This document shows, piece by piece, positions 16,424 to 24,139 of a stretch of DNA of 38,875 bases. The position numbers were made by a program, and so were the translations under genes. How positions within the stretch are numbered: the stretch's first letter is position 1; every line of letters starts with the position of its first letter. Source of the stretch: JAXHUA01 sp034189695 (GTDB lineage Bacteria; Chloroflexota; Dehalococcoidia; E44-bin15). Below the pieces are notes generated by a model. It saw only the letters and a program-made list of their open reading frames with translations. It searched no databases and had not been told where the DNA came from. The stretch lies in contig JAXHUA010000033.1 of NCBI GenBank assembly GCA_034189695.1, positions 1 through 38,875 on the forward strand. The letters run 5' to 3'.

Positions 16424-17929
16424 ATGAAGACGTACTTGCCGCCGAAGTTCATAGTTGAGCGGGACCCTACGCGCTGCATCCAATGCCAGGTGTGTGTCAA
16501 CCAGTGCACCTTTGACACTCACTACTACGATCCGGTGGATGATGAGGTGAGAAGCCAGGACGAGAGATGTGTGGGTTGCCATCGCTGCGTCGTATTCTGT
16601 CCCACGAACGCCCTGAACGTGCGGAGACACCCTCTCGAGTACAGGGACAACTACAACTGGCGGAGCAGCACTATCGAAGACACCATCAAGCAGGCCGAGA
16701 CAGGCGGCGTGCTCCTGATCGGCATGGGGAACGACAGGGGTTACCGCATCTATTGGGACCATCTGGTGCTCAACGCCAGCCAGGTCACAAACCCGTCAAT
16801 CGACCCGCTTCGCGAGCCTATGGAATTGACCACCTACCTTGGCCGGAAGCCAAACCGAGTGCAAATGGACAGGAATGGTCGGACACTGGAAACGGAACTG
16901 GCCCCCCAGGTGAGGATAGAAGTCCCGGTAATGTTCTCCGCCATGTCGTACGGAGCAGTGAGCCTCAATGTGCACGAGTCGTTGGCGCGCGCGGCGGCTG
17001 AGGCGGAGACGCTGTGGAACACCGGCGAAGGAGGCCTGCATCCCAATCTCTACAGGTACGGGGCCAACACCGTTGTCCAGGTAGCATCGGGGCGTTTTGG
17101 CGTGCATCCGGAGTACCTGGATGCAGCCAGAGTGATAGAGATCAAGATCGGGCAGGGGGCCAAGCCTGGCATCGGCGGGCATCTGCCCGGCGAAAAGGTG
17201 AGTGCAGAGGTGTCGATGACGCGCATGATTCCACAGGGTACTGACGCACTGTCTCCGGCTCCGCAGCATGACATCTACTCGATTGAAGACCTGGCACAAC
17301 TGATTCACGCACTGAAGGAGGCCACCAACTACGAGAAGCCGGTTTCGGTCAAGATTGCAGCGGTGCATAACTGCGCCGCGATCGCCAGTGGCATAGTGAG
17401 AGCAGGCGCGGATATTGTGGCGCTTGACGGCCTGCGTGGGTCGACCGGTGCGGCTCCAAAGATTATCCGTGACAACGTTGGAATCCCCATCGAGATGGCG
17501 CTGGCCTCGGTGGACAGCCGGCTGAGGGAGGAAGGCATTCGCAACCAGGCTTCTATCGTCGTGGCCGGCGGCATCCGGAATAGTGGAGACGTGGCCAAGG
17601 CGATCGCACTCGGGGCTGATGCGGTCTACATTGGAACGTCGGCTCTGGTTGCGCTCGGGTGCCGTGTATGTCAGCAATGCCACACCGGGAAGTGCGCGTG
17701 GGGTATCTGTACCACGGACCTGAGGTTGAGCAAGCGCATCAACCCGGACATCGGCGCGAGACGGCTGGCGAATCTGCTGCGCGCATGGAGCCTGGAACTC
17801 AAGGAGATACTGGGTGGCCTGGGGGTCAACGCACTCGAAAGCCTGCGAGGGAACCGGCTACACCTCAGGGGCGTGGGGTTGAGCGATACCGAGCTTGGAA
17901 TACTCGGAATACGTATGGCGGGAGAATGA
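16424..17929 (+). CDS. Glutamate synthase domain 2: FMN-binding subunit with N-terminal ferredoxin domain
   Basis: A 501-residue subunit that reductively aminates 2-oxoglutarate to glutamate on FMN. The N terminus carries two 4Fe-4S motifs, CIQCQVCVNQC (18-28) and CVGCHRCVVFCP (about 49-60). The Glu_synthase barrel follows, with FSAMSYGAVSLNVHESLA, NTGEGGLHP, KIGQGAKPGIGGHLPGEKVS and DGLRGSTGAAP. CRVCQQCHTGKCAWGIC near residue 415 corresponds to the Fe-S cluster Cys region of GltB. This is the archaeal-type arrangement, with the ferredoxin part fused to the FMN barrel. The start ATG is 8 nt after the hisF stop. It overlaps the next gene. Confidence 0.93.
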   Translation: MKTYLPPKFIVERDPTRCIQCQVCVNQCTFDTHYYDPVDDEVRSQDERCVGCHRCVVFCPTNALNVRRHPLEYRDNYNWRSSTIEDTIKQAETGGVLLIGMGNDRGYRIYWDHLVLNASQVTNPSIDPLREPMELTTYLGRKPNRVQMDRNGRTLETELAPQVRIEVPVMFSAMSYGAVSLNVHESLARAAAEAETLWNTGEGGLHPNLYRYGANTVVQVASGRFGVHPEYLDAARVIEIKIGQGAKPGIGGHLPGEKVSAEVSMTRMIPQGTDALSPAPQHDIYSIEDLAQLIHALKEATNYEKPVSVKIAAVHNCAAIASGIVRAGADIVALDGLRGSTGAAPKIIRDNVGIPIEMALASVDSRLREEGIRNQASIVVAGGIRNSGDVAKAIALGADAVYIGTSALVALGCRVCQQCHTGKCAWGICTTDLRLSKRINPDIGARRLANLLRAWSLELKEILGGLGVNALESLRGNRLHLRGVGLSDTELGILGIRMAGE

Positions 17930-17931
17930 CA

Positions 17932-18705
17932 ATGACGGTACAGCTACGGGAACACAGGGTGGATGGGAAGGTCCAGATTGATGCCTCTGGTCTCTCCTTT
18001 CGTGAGCTCAACGCAAGGCTCAGGGACGCTGTCTGCAATGGAACCGAGCGCATTGAGCTTGCGAACGTGTACGGTCAGAGATACATCGGGACGGACCTGG
18101 ATAGACCAGTGGAAATCGAGATAGAAGGTGTGCCGGGAAACGATCTTGGGGCGTTCATGAACGGGCCGACCATCGTCGTTCGTGGCAATGCCCAGGACGG
18201 CTGTGGAAACACCATGAATGAGGGACAGATTGTGATCCACGGTCATGCCGGGGACATTCTCGGCTTGTCGGCGCGGGGAGGGAAGATATTCGTCAGGGAT
18301 GACGTCGGCTACAGGGCTGGCATTCACATGAAGGAGTACGGAGACAAGAAGCCGGTGGTCGTTATCGGCGGGACTGCCCAGGACTTCTTCGGAGAGTACA
18401 TGGCAGGTGGTGTGGTCGTCCTCCTCGGCCTCAATCTTGGAGATGGGGGATGCCATAAGGCCAGGTTCATCGGCACCGGAATGCACGGCGGCGTCATCTA
18501 TCTGAGGGGTCATGTGGGGGACTATCAACTGGGAAAGGAGGTCGGAGTTGAAGAGCCAAGCGAGCAGGACCTCTTGGTGATTGAGCAGTCTGTCGGGGAG
18601 TTCGCTGAACACTTCGGGTACGACTCGGCCGAGATACTGAGCCACAGTTTCGTCAAGCTCTTTCCTCGCTGGCTGAGGCCCTATGGCAGTCTGTATGCGT
18701 ATTAG
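17932..18705 (+). CDS. Glutamate synthase domain 3 (GXGXG beta-helix subunit)
   Basis: A 257-residue protein of the GXGXG family, the C-terminal structural domain of GltB encoded separately (GlxC-like). Repeating glycine turns are obvious: GNDLGAFMNG, GNAQDGCGNTM, GHAGDILGLSARGG, GGTAQDFFGEYMAGG and GTGMHGGVIYLRG. The right-handed beta-helix is thought to help communication between the amidotransferase and FMN sites. The ATG at 17926 overlaps the upstream TGA, but the GGGAG at 17920-17924 is better spaced (7 nt) for the ATG at 17932, so I use that. The long upstream in-frame extension to 17659 is shadow sequence inside the FMN subunit. Confidence 0.9.
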   Translation: MTVQLREHRVDGKVQIDASGLSFRELNARLRDAVCNGTERIELANVYGQRYIGTDLDRPVEIEIEGVPGNDLGAFMNGPTIVVRGNAQDGCGNTMNEGQIVIHGHAGDILGLSARGGKIFVRDDVGYRAGIHMKEYGDKKPVVVIGGTAQDFFGEYMAGGVVVLLGLNLGDGGCHKARFIGTGMHGGVIYLRGHVGDYQLGKEVGVEEPSEQDLLVIEQSVGEFAEHFGYDSAEILSHSFVKLFPRWLRPYGSLYAY

Positions 18706-18731
18706 ACCGAGGCTCATGGGAGGAGTGAAGA

Positions 18732-19403
18732 TTGTCCAGATTGCTCATCGTAGCTGGCCAGCCCGAGACGGTACGCGATATCCGCACGGGGCTCGCGCAG
18801 AACGGGTTCCTCTGCAGGGTGGTTCCGAACGATGCGAGCGCACCTGTGCAGATAGCTGAAGCTCGTCCTGATGCAGTGCTGGTAGTCCTCGACGGCCCGG
18901 GCGGCAACTCAGCCATGCGTGGTCTTGTCGGCGACGGAGCCGACGGGAAGCGACCACCGGTCATCGCTCTGCTTTCTCGCAACGCACTTGCGGTGATGGA
19001 TTCCGCCCCAGAGGTAGACGATTTCGTGCTGGAACCATGGGATACGATGGAAGTGGCAATGAGAACGAAGCGAGTTCTCAAACGCGCCAACGGCTCGAGT
19101 GGCGACGACCCGATAGAGTGCGGTGAATTGGTCATAGACCCGGCGCGGTGCGAAGTGCTGCTTGCGGGAGAGGCCTTGTCGCTCACGTTCAGGGAGTATG
19201 AACTCCTGAAATTCCTCGTCAGCAACAGCGGGAAGGTGTTCTCACGGGACACACTGCTGAACCGCGTGTGGGGTTATGACTACTACGGTGGCGACAGGAC
19301 CGTCGATGTGCATGTCAGGAGGCTGAGGGGCAAACTCGGTGAATCAGGGGAAAGCGTCATTGAGACGGTCAGGAACATTGGCTACAGGTGCAGAGGTGCC
19401 TGA
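18732..19403 (+). CDS. Atypical OmpR-family response regulator, GlnR-like
   Basis: A 223-residue receiver plus winged-helix regulator. The C-terminal DNA-binding domain is canonical (LTFREYELLKFLVSN, then VWGYDYYGGDRTVDVHVRRLR). The receiver is degenerate: the acidic pair is replaced (LLIVAGQPE, Ala8/Gly9/Gln10) and the conserved Lys is Glu101 (DDFVLEPWD), while Asp54 (VVLDGPGG) and Ser82 remain. Phosphotransfer chemistry is therefore unlikely. No histidine kinase is nearby. Actinobacterial GlnR, the nitrogen regulator, has the same kind of orphan, phosphorylation-independent receiver, and this gene sits between glutamate synthase and asnB-amtB-glnB-glnA. A GlnR-type operator lies before amtB. 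The function is inferred, not shown. The start is TTG 18732 with GGGAGGAG just upstream. Confidence 0.8.
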   Translation: MSRLLIVAGQPETVRDIRTGLAQNGFLCRVVPNDASAPVQIAEARPDAVLVVLDGPGGNSAMRGLVGDGADGKRPPVIALLSRNALAVMDSAPEVDDFVLEPWDTMEVAMRTKRVLKRANGSSGDDPIECGELVIDPARCEVLLAGEALSLTFREYELLKFLVSNSGKVFSRDTLLNRVWGYDYYGGDRTVDVHVRRLRGKLGESGESVIETVRNIGYRCRGA

Positions 19404-19472
19404 GTCGCCTGCTGCCACCATCTAGCGAATCCCCACACCCGGTGCAGCTTGGAGAAAGGACGGTTTAAACAT

Positions 19473-21062
19473 ATGTGCGGCATTGCAGGATGCTTTGGAG
19501 AACGAGATGTGAGTACTATCAAGCGCATGTTGGACGCGCTGGAGCATCGCGGGCCGAATGACCGTGGCATGCACGCCGTTGACGGGAAGGTGCTCGGACA
19601 TACGAGGCTGTCCATCGTGGATGTGGCAGGTGGGCATCAGCCCATTCTGGCCGACGGGGGCGCCAGTGGAATTATCTGCAACGGCGAGATCTACAACTTC
19701 CGCGATTTGAGAGAGCGACTGATTTCCAGGCACCAGTTCAAGACAGTGTCCGATACGGAGACTGTTCTGCACCTGTACCGAGAAAAAGGGCCAGAGTGTG
19801 TGAAGGACCTGGATGGGATGTTCGCCTTTGCCGTCTTCGAGGACGACGATTTCATGTTGGCACGCGACCCTATCGGGATCAAACCCCTCTACTATGGATA
19901 CCTCGGGGACGTACTCTACTTCACCTCTGAACTGGGTGCCATGACCCTGGCCGGCGTGGATGAAGTGCACGAGTTCCCTGCTGGACACTACTACACTTCC
20001 AGAGAAGGCTTCGTACAGTACTACGAGATTCCCCCGATAGAGGACGATGCGCTTACCGATGTGGAGGAGGCCTGTCGGTTGGTCAAGGAAACGTTCGTCA
20101 GGGCAGTCAAGAAGAGGCTGCTTGCGGACAAGGAAATCCATGTGGGCTCCTTCTGCAGTGGTGGTCTGGACAGCAGTCTTGTTGCCGCCATCGCGGCGGA
20201 GGAAATCCCCCATCTCCATACGTTCGTGGTGGGTATGCGTGACGAGTTCGGCAACGAGAGCGACGACCTGAAGGCTTCTCGGATCGCGGCGAAGCATATC
20301 GGGTCGACCCATCATGAGCTCATCTTCACGGAGGAGGACTACTACGAAGCCTTGCCGACGGTCATCAGGAAACTGGAGAGCTATGACCCGTCGCTGGTCC
20401 GCTGCGCTATACCCTGCTACTTCACGTGCAAGCTGGCAGCCGACTACGTGACCGTAGTGCTGACCGGGGAGGGCGCCGATGAGCTGTTCACCGGCTATCA
20501 CTATATGAAGCACTATCCCACGGACAAGCTCAATGAGGAGGCCAGACGCTGTATCGGGAACCTGCACAACATTAATCTGCAGAGAGCTGACCGCATGGGG
20601 ATGTACTTCAGCCTTGAGCTACGAGTTCCCTTCCTTGACGTGGACCTTGTAGACCTTTCGATGAAGATTCCCCCAGAACTGAAGATCCGCCAATCGGAGA
20701 AGGTGGGAGATAGAATCGAGAAATGGATTCTGCGCAGAGCTTTTGAGGACGAAGGTCTACTGCCCGAGGAGATACTGTGGCGCTACAAGGTCCAGTATAC
20801 CCAGGGGGCTGGCTGCGAGAGCCTTGGCGAGAAACTGGCGGAACGGGAGATGACCGACGATGAGTACGAGCGCGTCGTCGCCGAGAACCCCAGCGCCGTC
20901 ATCAACAGCAGGGAGGCGGCCTACTACTACAAGCTGTTCCGTGAATTCCATCCTCAGGACTCCATACTGGGGTCCATAGGAATATGGACCGGCTTCGATT
21001 TCGCTGAAGAGCGAGAGCAGGTGCGCGGCACCGTTGACGGCGACCTGAAGCATAGCCACTAG
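19473..21062 (+). CDS. asnB: Asparagine synthase (glutamine-hydrolysing)
   Basis: A 529-residue AsnB (EC 6.3.5.4). The class II amidotransferase nucleophile is Cys2 (MCGIAGCFGE), exposed by Met removal. LSIVDVAGGHQP, CNGEIYNFRDLR and DTETVLHLY are glutaminase-site motifs. FCSGGLDSSLVAAIA (about residue 230) is the PP-loop for ATP, and VVLTGEGADELFTGYHY and LELRVPFLDVDLV complete the synthetase site. The start is fixed at ATG 19473 by the need for Cys2; in-frame codons back to 19449 would bury the Cys. GGAGAAAGGA at 19451-19460 is the ribosome site. It follows the response regulator by 69 bp and adds another glutamine-consuming enzyme to the nitrogen operon. The 95-bp gap after it carries the GlnR-type box. 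Confidence 0.95.
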   Translation: MCGIAGCFGERDVSTIKRMLDALEHRGPNDRGMHAVDGKVLGHTRLSIVDVAGGHQPILADGGASGIICNGEIYNFRDLRERLISRHQFKTVSDTETVLHLYREKGPECVKDLDGMFAFAVFEDDDFMLARDPIGIKPLYYGYLGDVLYFTSELGAMTLAGVDEVHEFPAGHYYTSREGFVQYYEIPPIEDDALTDVEEACRLVKETFVRAVKKRLLADKEIHVGSFCSGGLDSSLVAAIAAEEIPHLHTFVVGMRDEFGNESDDLKASRIAAKHIGSTHHELIFTEEDYYEALPTVIRKLESYDPSLVRCAIPCYFTCKLAADYVTVVLTGEGADELFTGYHYMKHYPTDKLNEEARRCIGNLHNINLQRADRMGMYFSLELRVPFLDVDLVDLSMKIPPELKIRQSEKVGDRIEKWILRRAFEDEGLLPEEILWRYKVQYTQGAGCESLGEKLAEREMTDDEYERVVAENPSAVINSREAAYYYKLFREFHPQDSILGSIGIWTGFDFAEEREQVRGTVDGDLKHSH

Positions 21063-21066
21063 CTCC

Positions 21067-21104
21067 GTAACACGAATGTAACATGCACGAAATCTCGCTG
21101 AAAC
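21067..21104 (+). promoter_or_regulatory. GlnR-type operator: four pentamers at 11-bp spacing before amtB
   Basis: GTAAC (21067-21071), GTAAC (21078-21082), GAAAT (21089-21093) and GAAAC (21100-21104) are each separated by exactly 6 bp. Actinobacterial GlnR operators are described as gTnAC-n6-GaAAC pairs in tandem, also with 11-bp periodicity. The pentamers match this vocabulary, with two a-type followed by two b-type rather than strictly alternating. The array ends 53 bp before the amtB GTG, just upstream of a possible -10 (TAGCAT, 21115-21120) that has no -35 match, as expected for an activator-dependent promoter. Confidence 0.6.
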
Positions 21105-21114
21105 ACCGCCTCTG

Positions 21115-21120
21115 TAGCAT
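21115..21120 (+). promoter_or_regulatory. Possible -10 element of an amtB promoter
   Basis: TAGCAT (4 of 6 matches to TATAAT) lies 10 bp downstream of the pentamer array. The position 17 bp upstream has no recognisable -35, so the array would need to bind an activator. It would place transcription start near 21127 and a leader of about 31 nt. Confidence 0.3.
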
Positions 21121-21157
21121 AGCACGTAGAACGCTGACAGGGAGACGGGGGTGACCG

Positions 21158-22396
21158 GTGCAAATGATCAGCTCGGGTGATACCGCTTGGATCCTCATCT
21201 CATCGGCGCTGGTTATGCTGATGACCCCGGGCCTGGCGCTTTTCTACGGCGGAATGGTGCGCAGGAAGAACGTCCTTTCCACCATGATGATGAGCTTCAT
21301 ACTGCTCGGCGTCATTGGCGTCGTCTGGGCCCTTTATGGCTACAGTCTGGGCTTCGGGCCTGACCTGGGTGGCTTCGTCGGCAAGCTCGACTGGATCGGT
21401 CTAATGGGGGTGGGACAGGACCCATCGGGGGTGTATGCCTCGACGGTGCCCCATCTTGCCTTCATGGTGTTCCAGGCGATGTTCGCCGTCATCACGGTTG
21501 CTCTGTGGACTGGTGGGGTGGTGGAACGGACGAGATTCAGTGGCTTCCTGGTACTTGCGGTGCTGTGGTTGACTGTGGTTTACTGCCCCATAGCTCATTG
21601 GGTATGGGGACAGGGTGGCTGGTTGGCGCGACTGGGAGCTCTGGATTTCGCCGGCGGGACGGTTGTCCACGTGAACGCTGGCATGTCAGCGCTGGCATTG
21701 GCCTTCTTGCTGGGGCCGCGCCGTGGTTTCAAGAACGGGGAGCCCATGGAGCCACACAACATCCCGATGGTGGTCCTGGGCGCTGGGCTTCTGTGGTTCG
21801 GCTGGTTCGGCTTCAATGCCGGGAGCGCCCTCACCTCGGGTGGACTGGCCTCCAGCGCATTCGTAGCTACAACCATCTCTGCTGCAGCCGCTGCGGTGGC
21901 GTGGATGCTTCTGGGCTGGTACTACCGGCGACCGTCTTCACTGGGGGTGGCAACGGGAGTCGTGGCTGGACTGGTGGCGATCACGCCTGCGGCCGGATTC
22001 GTGCACCCAATAGCGGCAATACCTATTGGGGCTGTGGCTTCCGTGGTCTGCCACTACTGTATGCTGCTGAGGACGAATAGGAGGGTGGACGAGTCACTCG
22101 ACGTATGGGCGGTGCACGGCATGGGTGGCGTGTGGGGGGCGGTGGCGACTGGTCTGTTCGCCACGACAGCGGTGAATGCAAACGGTGCGAACGGCCTGTT
22201 CTTCGGGAATCCGATGCTTCTGGTCAAGCAGGTGGCGGCTATTGCCGTGGTGGCGGCCTTTGCCTTCGGGGCCACATGGGTCCTGGGGAAGCTGGTGGAC
22301 ATGACCATCGGCTTGCGTGTGGATGAACGCGAAGAGGTAGTTGGCCTGGATGTGTCGCAACATGGCGAACGTGCCTACGGAGGGCTGTCGTCATGA
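21158..22396 (+). CDS. amtB: Ammonium transporter AmtB
   Basis: A 412-residue integral membrane ammonium channel with about 11 hydrophobic segments spanning most of the sequence. The twin pore histidines are present in GGTVVHVNAGMSAL (about residue 170) and VWAVHGMGGVWGA (about 318). MTPGLALFYGGMVRRKNVLSTMM near the N terminus is the family signature, and the C-terminal cytoplasmic tail RVDEREEVVGLD is the region that contacts P-II. The GTG at 21158 has a G-rich ribosome site 6-7 nt upstream; ATG 21164 (two codons later) is the alternative. The last bases overlap glnB (ATGA), so channel and P-II regulator are translationally coupled, the standard AmtB-GlnK pairing. A GlnR-type pentamer array lies upstream. 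Confidence 0.95.
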   Translation: MQMISSGDTAWILISSALVMLMTPGLALFYGGMVRRKNVLSTMMMSFILLGVIGVVWALYGYSLGFGPDLGGFVGKLDWIGLMGVGQDPSGVYASTVPHLAFMVFQAMFAVITVALWTGGVVERTRFSGFLVLAVLWLTVVYCPIAHWVWGQGGWLARLGALDFAGGTVVHVNAGMSALALAFLLGPRRGFKNGEPMEPHNIPMVVLGAGLLWFGWFGFNAGSALTSGGLASSAFVATTISAAAAAVAWMLLGWYYRRPSSLGVATGVVAGLVAITPAAGFVHPIAAIPIGAVASVVCHYCMLLRTNRRVDESLDVWAVHGMGGVWGAVATGLFATTAVNANGANGLFFGNPMLLVKQVAAIAVVAAFAFGATWVLGKLVDMTIGLRVDEREEVVGLDVSQHGERAYGGLSS

Positions 22397-22731
22397 AGAA
22401 GATCGAGGCCATTATCCGACCGGAGAAACTGGAAGCGGTCCAAAAGGGCCTTGCGGAGTACGCTATCCTGGGAATGACGGTTTCCGAAGTAAGCGGACGC
22501 GGAAGACAGCACGGCATCATACTTCAGTGGAGGGCGGGAGAGTACCGGGTTGAGCTCTTGCCGAAACTGAAGATCGAAATGGTGGTGCTTGACGAGGATG
22601 TGGCGCCCGCCCTGAACGTAATCGTCAGCAGCGCCAGGACAGGCGGTAGGGGAGATGGCAAGGTATTCGTTTCGCCGATCGAGAACGCGGTGCGCATACG
22701 GACTGGTGACGAAGGCGCGAACGCTATATAG
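22393..22731 (+). CDS. glnB: Nitrogen regulatory protein P-II
   Basis: A 112-residue P-II trimer subunit that senses 2-oxoglutarate and ATP/ADP. The T-loop region reads SGRGRQHGIILQWRAGEY and keeps a Tyr at the position used for uridylylation in proteobacteria (Tyr51). RVELLPKLKIEMVV and GGRGDGKVFVSPIENAVRIRTG are the following P-II signatures, including the C-terminal nucleotide-binding loop. Pairing with amtB suggests a GlnK-type role in gating ammonium uptake; it may also affect the glutamine synthetase gene that follows 29 bp later, or the NrpR-like regulator. No uridylyltransferase (glnD) or adenylyltransferase (glnE) is in the window. The start overlaps the amtB stop by 4 bp. Confidence 0.95.
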   Translation: MKKIEAIIRPEKLEAVQKGLAEYAILGMTVSEVSGRGRQHGIILQWRAGEYRVELLPKLKIEMVVLDEDVAPALNVIVSSARTGGRGDGKVFVSPIENAVRIRTGDEGANAI

Positions 22732-22760
22732 AATCGAGATAGAAAGAAGGAGGCCGCATA

Positions 22761-24104
22761 GTGACAACAAAGAACAAGGTTGGAGCCAAGGAGTACGTGC
22801 TCAAGACAGCGAAGGAGCGCGATGTCAAGTTCATCCGCCTGTGGTTCACCGACATCCTGGGCATGCTCAAGAGCTTTGCCATCACTGTGGAGGAACTTGA
22901 ACAGGCGATGGAGCAAGGTATGGGGTTCGATGGCTCCTCCATTGAAGGGTTCGCGCGCATTGATGAAAGCGACATGGTGGCCATGCCAGACCCCGACACA
23001 TTCCGGCTCCTGCCCTGGAGGCCGAAGGAGCACCACGCCGTAGCCCGCATGTTCTGCGACGTCGTGAAGCCGGGAGGCCAGCCCTTCGAAGGGGACCCGA
23101 GATACGTGCTGAAGAGGAACCTGAAGCGCGCGGCGGACATGGGGTACACTTTCTATGTGGGTCCCGAGCTGGAGTACTTCTACTTCAAGGACTGCAACGG
23201 AACGGAGGTGCTGGACCAGGGCGGGTACTTCGACATGACCCCGCTCGATGCGGCGATGGACTTGAGGAGAGAGACGGTGCTGACCCTGGAGGAGATGGGG
23301 GTTGGAGTCGAGTACTCCCACCATGAGGTAGCCGCGAGCCAGCACGAAATCGACATGCGATACACCGACGCGCTGACCATGGCCGATAACGTCATGACGT
23401 ACCGTCTGGTGGTGAAACAGATAGCGTTGAAGCACGGCGTGTACGCCACATTCATGCCAAAGCCAGTCTTCGGCATCAACGGCAGCGGGATGCATGTACA
23501 CCAATCGCTCTTCAAGGAGGGCCAGAACGCCTTCTTCGATGCCAAGGATTCCTATCACCTGTCTCAGGTTGCCAGGAGCTACATAGCCGGCCTTCTGGCT
23601 CATTCTCCGGAGATAACCGCTGTCACCAACCAGTGGGTTAACTCGTACAAGCGGCTGGTTCCCGGGTACGAGGCGCCGGTGTACATTACGTGGGCACGGC
23701 GCAACCGCTCCGACCTTGTCAGGGTGCCCGAATACCAGCCGGGCAAGGAGAAGGCGACGAGGGTTGAGTACAGGTCGCCGGACCCTGCCTGCAACCCGTA
23801 TCTCGCTTTCAGCGTGATGCTGGCCGCTGGACTCCATGGGATAGAGCGGGAGTACGAAGCTCCCGAGCCGGTCGAAGAGAACGTGTACGAGATGAGTGAC
23901 GAGGAGAGGATCGAGCGGGGCATAGGCACTCTGCCTGGAAGCCTTTGGGAAGCGGTACAACTCGCGGAGGAGAGCGAGATCGTCCGGAAGGCACTCGGCG
24001 ACCACGTGTTCCGCGCGTTTGTCAAGAACAAGAAGATAGAGTGGGATGTCTACAGGTCTCAGGTCACAGACTTCGAGCTCAGGAAGTACCTGCCGGTCCT
24101 GTAG
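22761..24104 (+). CDS. glnA: Glutamine synthetase, type I-alpha
   Basis: A 447-residue GSI (EC 6.3.1.2). MGFDGSSIEGFARIDESDM, VGPELEYFYF, SHHEVAASQHEIDMRY, NGSGMHVHQSLF and EYRSPDPACNPYLAF are the ordered active-site motifs. The adenylylation-loop motif NLYDLP is absent (ENVYEMSDEE instead), so this is the I-alpha, feedback-inhibited form rather than the adenylylated I-beta form. The Arg in EGFARIDESDM corresponds to the residue linked to glutamine feedback in Bacillus GS. The GTG start at 22761 has a strong AAGGAGG at 22747-22753. It is the centre of the cluster: it makes the glutamine that HisH/F, GOGAT, AsnB and NadE use. A small hairpin follows its stop. Confidence 0.97.
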   Translation: MTTKNKVGAKEYVLKTAKERDVKFIRLWFTDILGMLKSFAITVEELEQAMEQGMGFDGSSIEGFARIDESDMVAMPDPDTFRLLPWRPKEHHAVARMFCDVVKPGGQPFEGDPRYVLKRNLKRAADMGYTFYVGPELEYFYFKDCNGTEVLDQGGYFDMTPLDAAMDLRRETVLTLEEMGVGVEYSHHEVAASQHEIDMRYTDALTMADNVMTYRLVVKQIALKHGVYATFMPKPVFGINGSGMHVHQSLFKEGQNAFFDAKDSYHLSQVARSYIAGLLAHSPEITAVTNQWVNSYKRLVPGYEAPVYITWARRNRSDLVRVPEYQPGKEKATRVEYRSPDPACNPYLAFSVMLAAGLHGIEREYEAPEPVEENVYEMSDEERIERGIGTLPGSLWEAVQLAEESEIVRKALGDHVFRAFVKNKKIEWDVYRSQVTDFELRKYLPVL

Positions 24105-24123
24105 GCGGAAGGTGGCTCCGCCT
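24103..24123 (+). terminator. Weak intercistronic hairpin after glnA
   Basis: AGGCGGA (24103-24109) pairs with TCCGCCT (24117-24123) around a 7-nt loop. It overlaps the last base of the glnA stop region and is followed by GCTTTG, only a short T-run. This could reduce read-through from glnA into nadE rather than stop it. Confidence 0.35.
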
Positions 24124-24139
24124 GCTTTGAGGTGCGCGA

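Noticed and set aside
22471..22485. NrpR-type operator GGAA-N6-TTCC near glnA
   Set aside because: The nearest match has a 7-bp spacer instead of 6 and lies inside glnB coding sequence; no proper match was found at a promoter.
22524..24005. Long open frame (493 codons) on the - strand opposite glnB/glnA
   Set aside because: It lies entirely antisense to clear glnB and glnA coding sequence, has low-complexity His/Arg/Val-rich translation and no family motifs; it is a codon-bias shadow.
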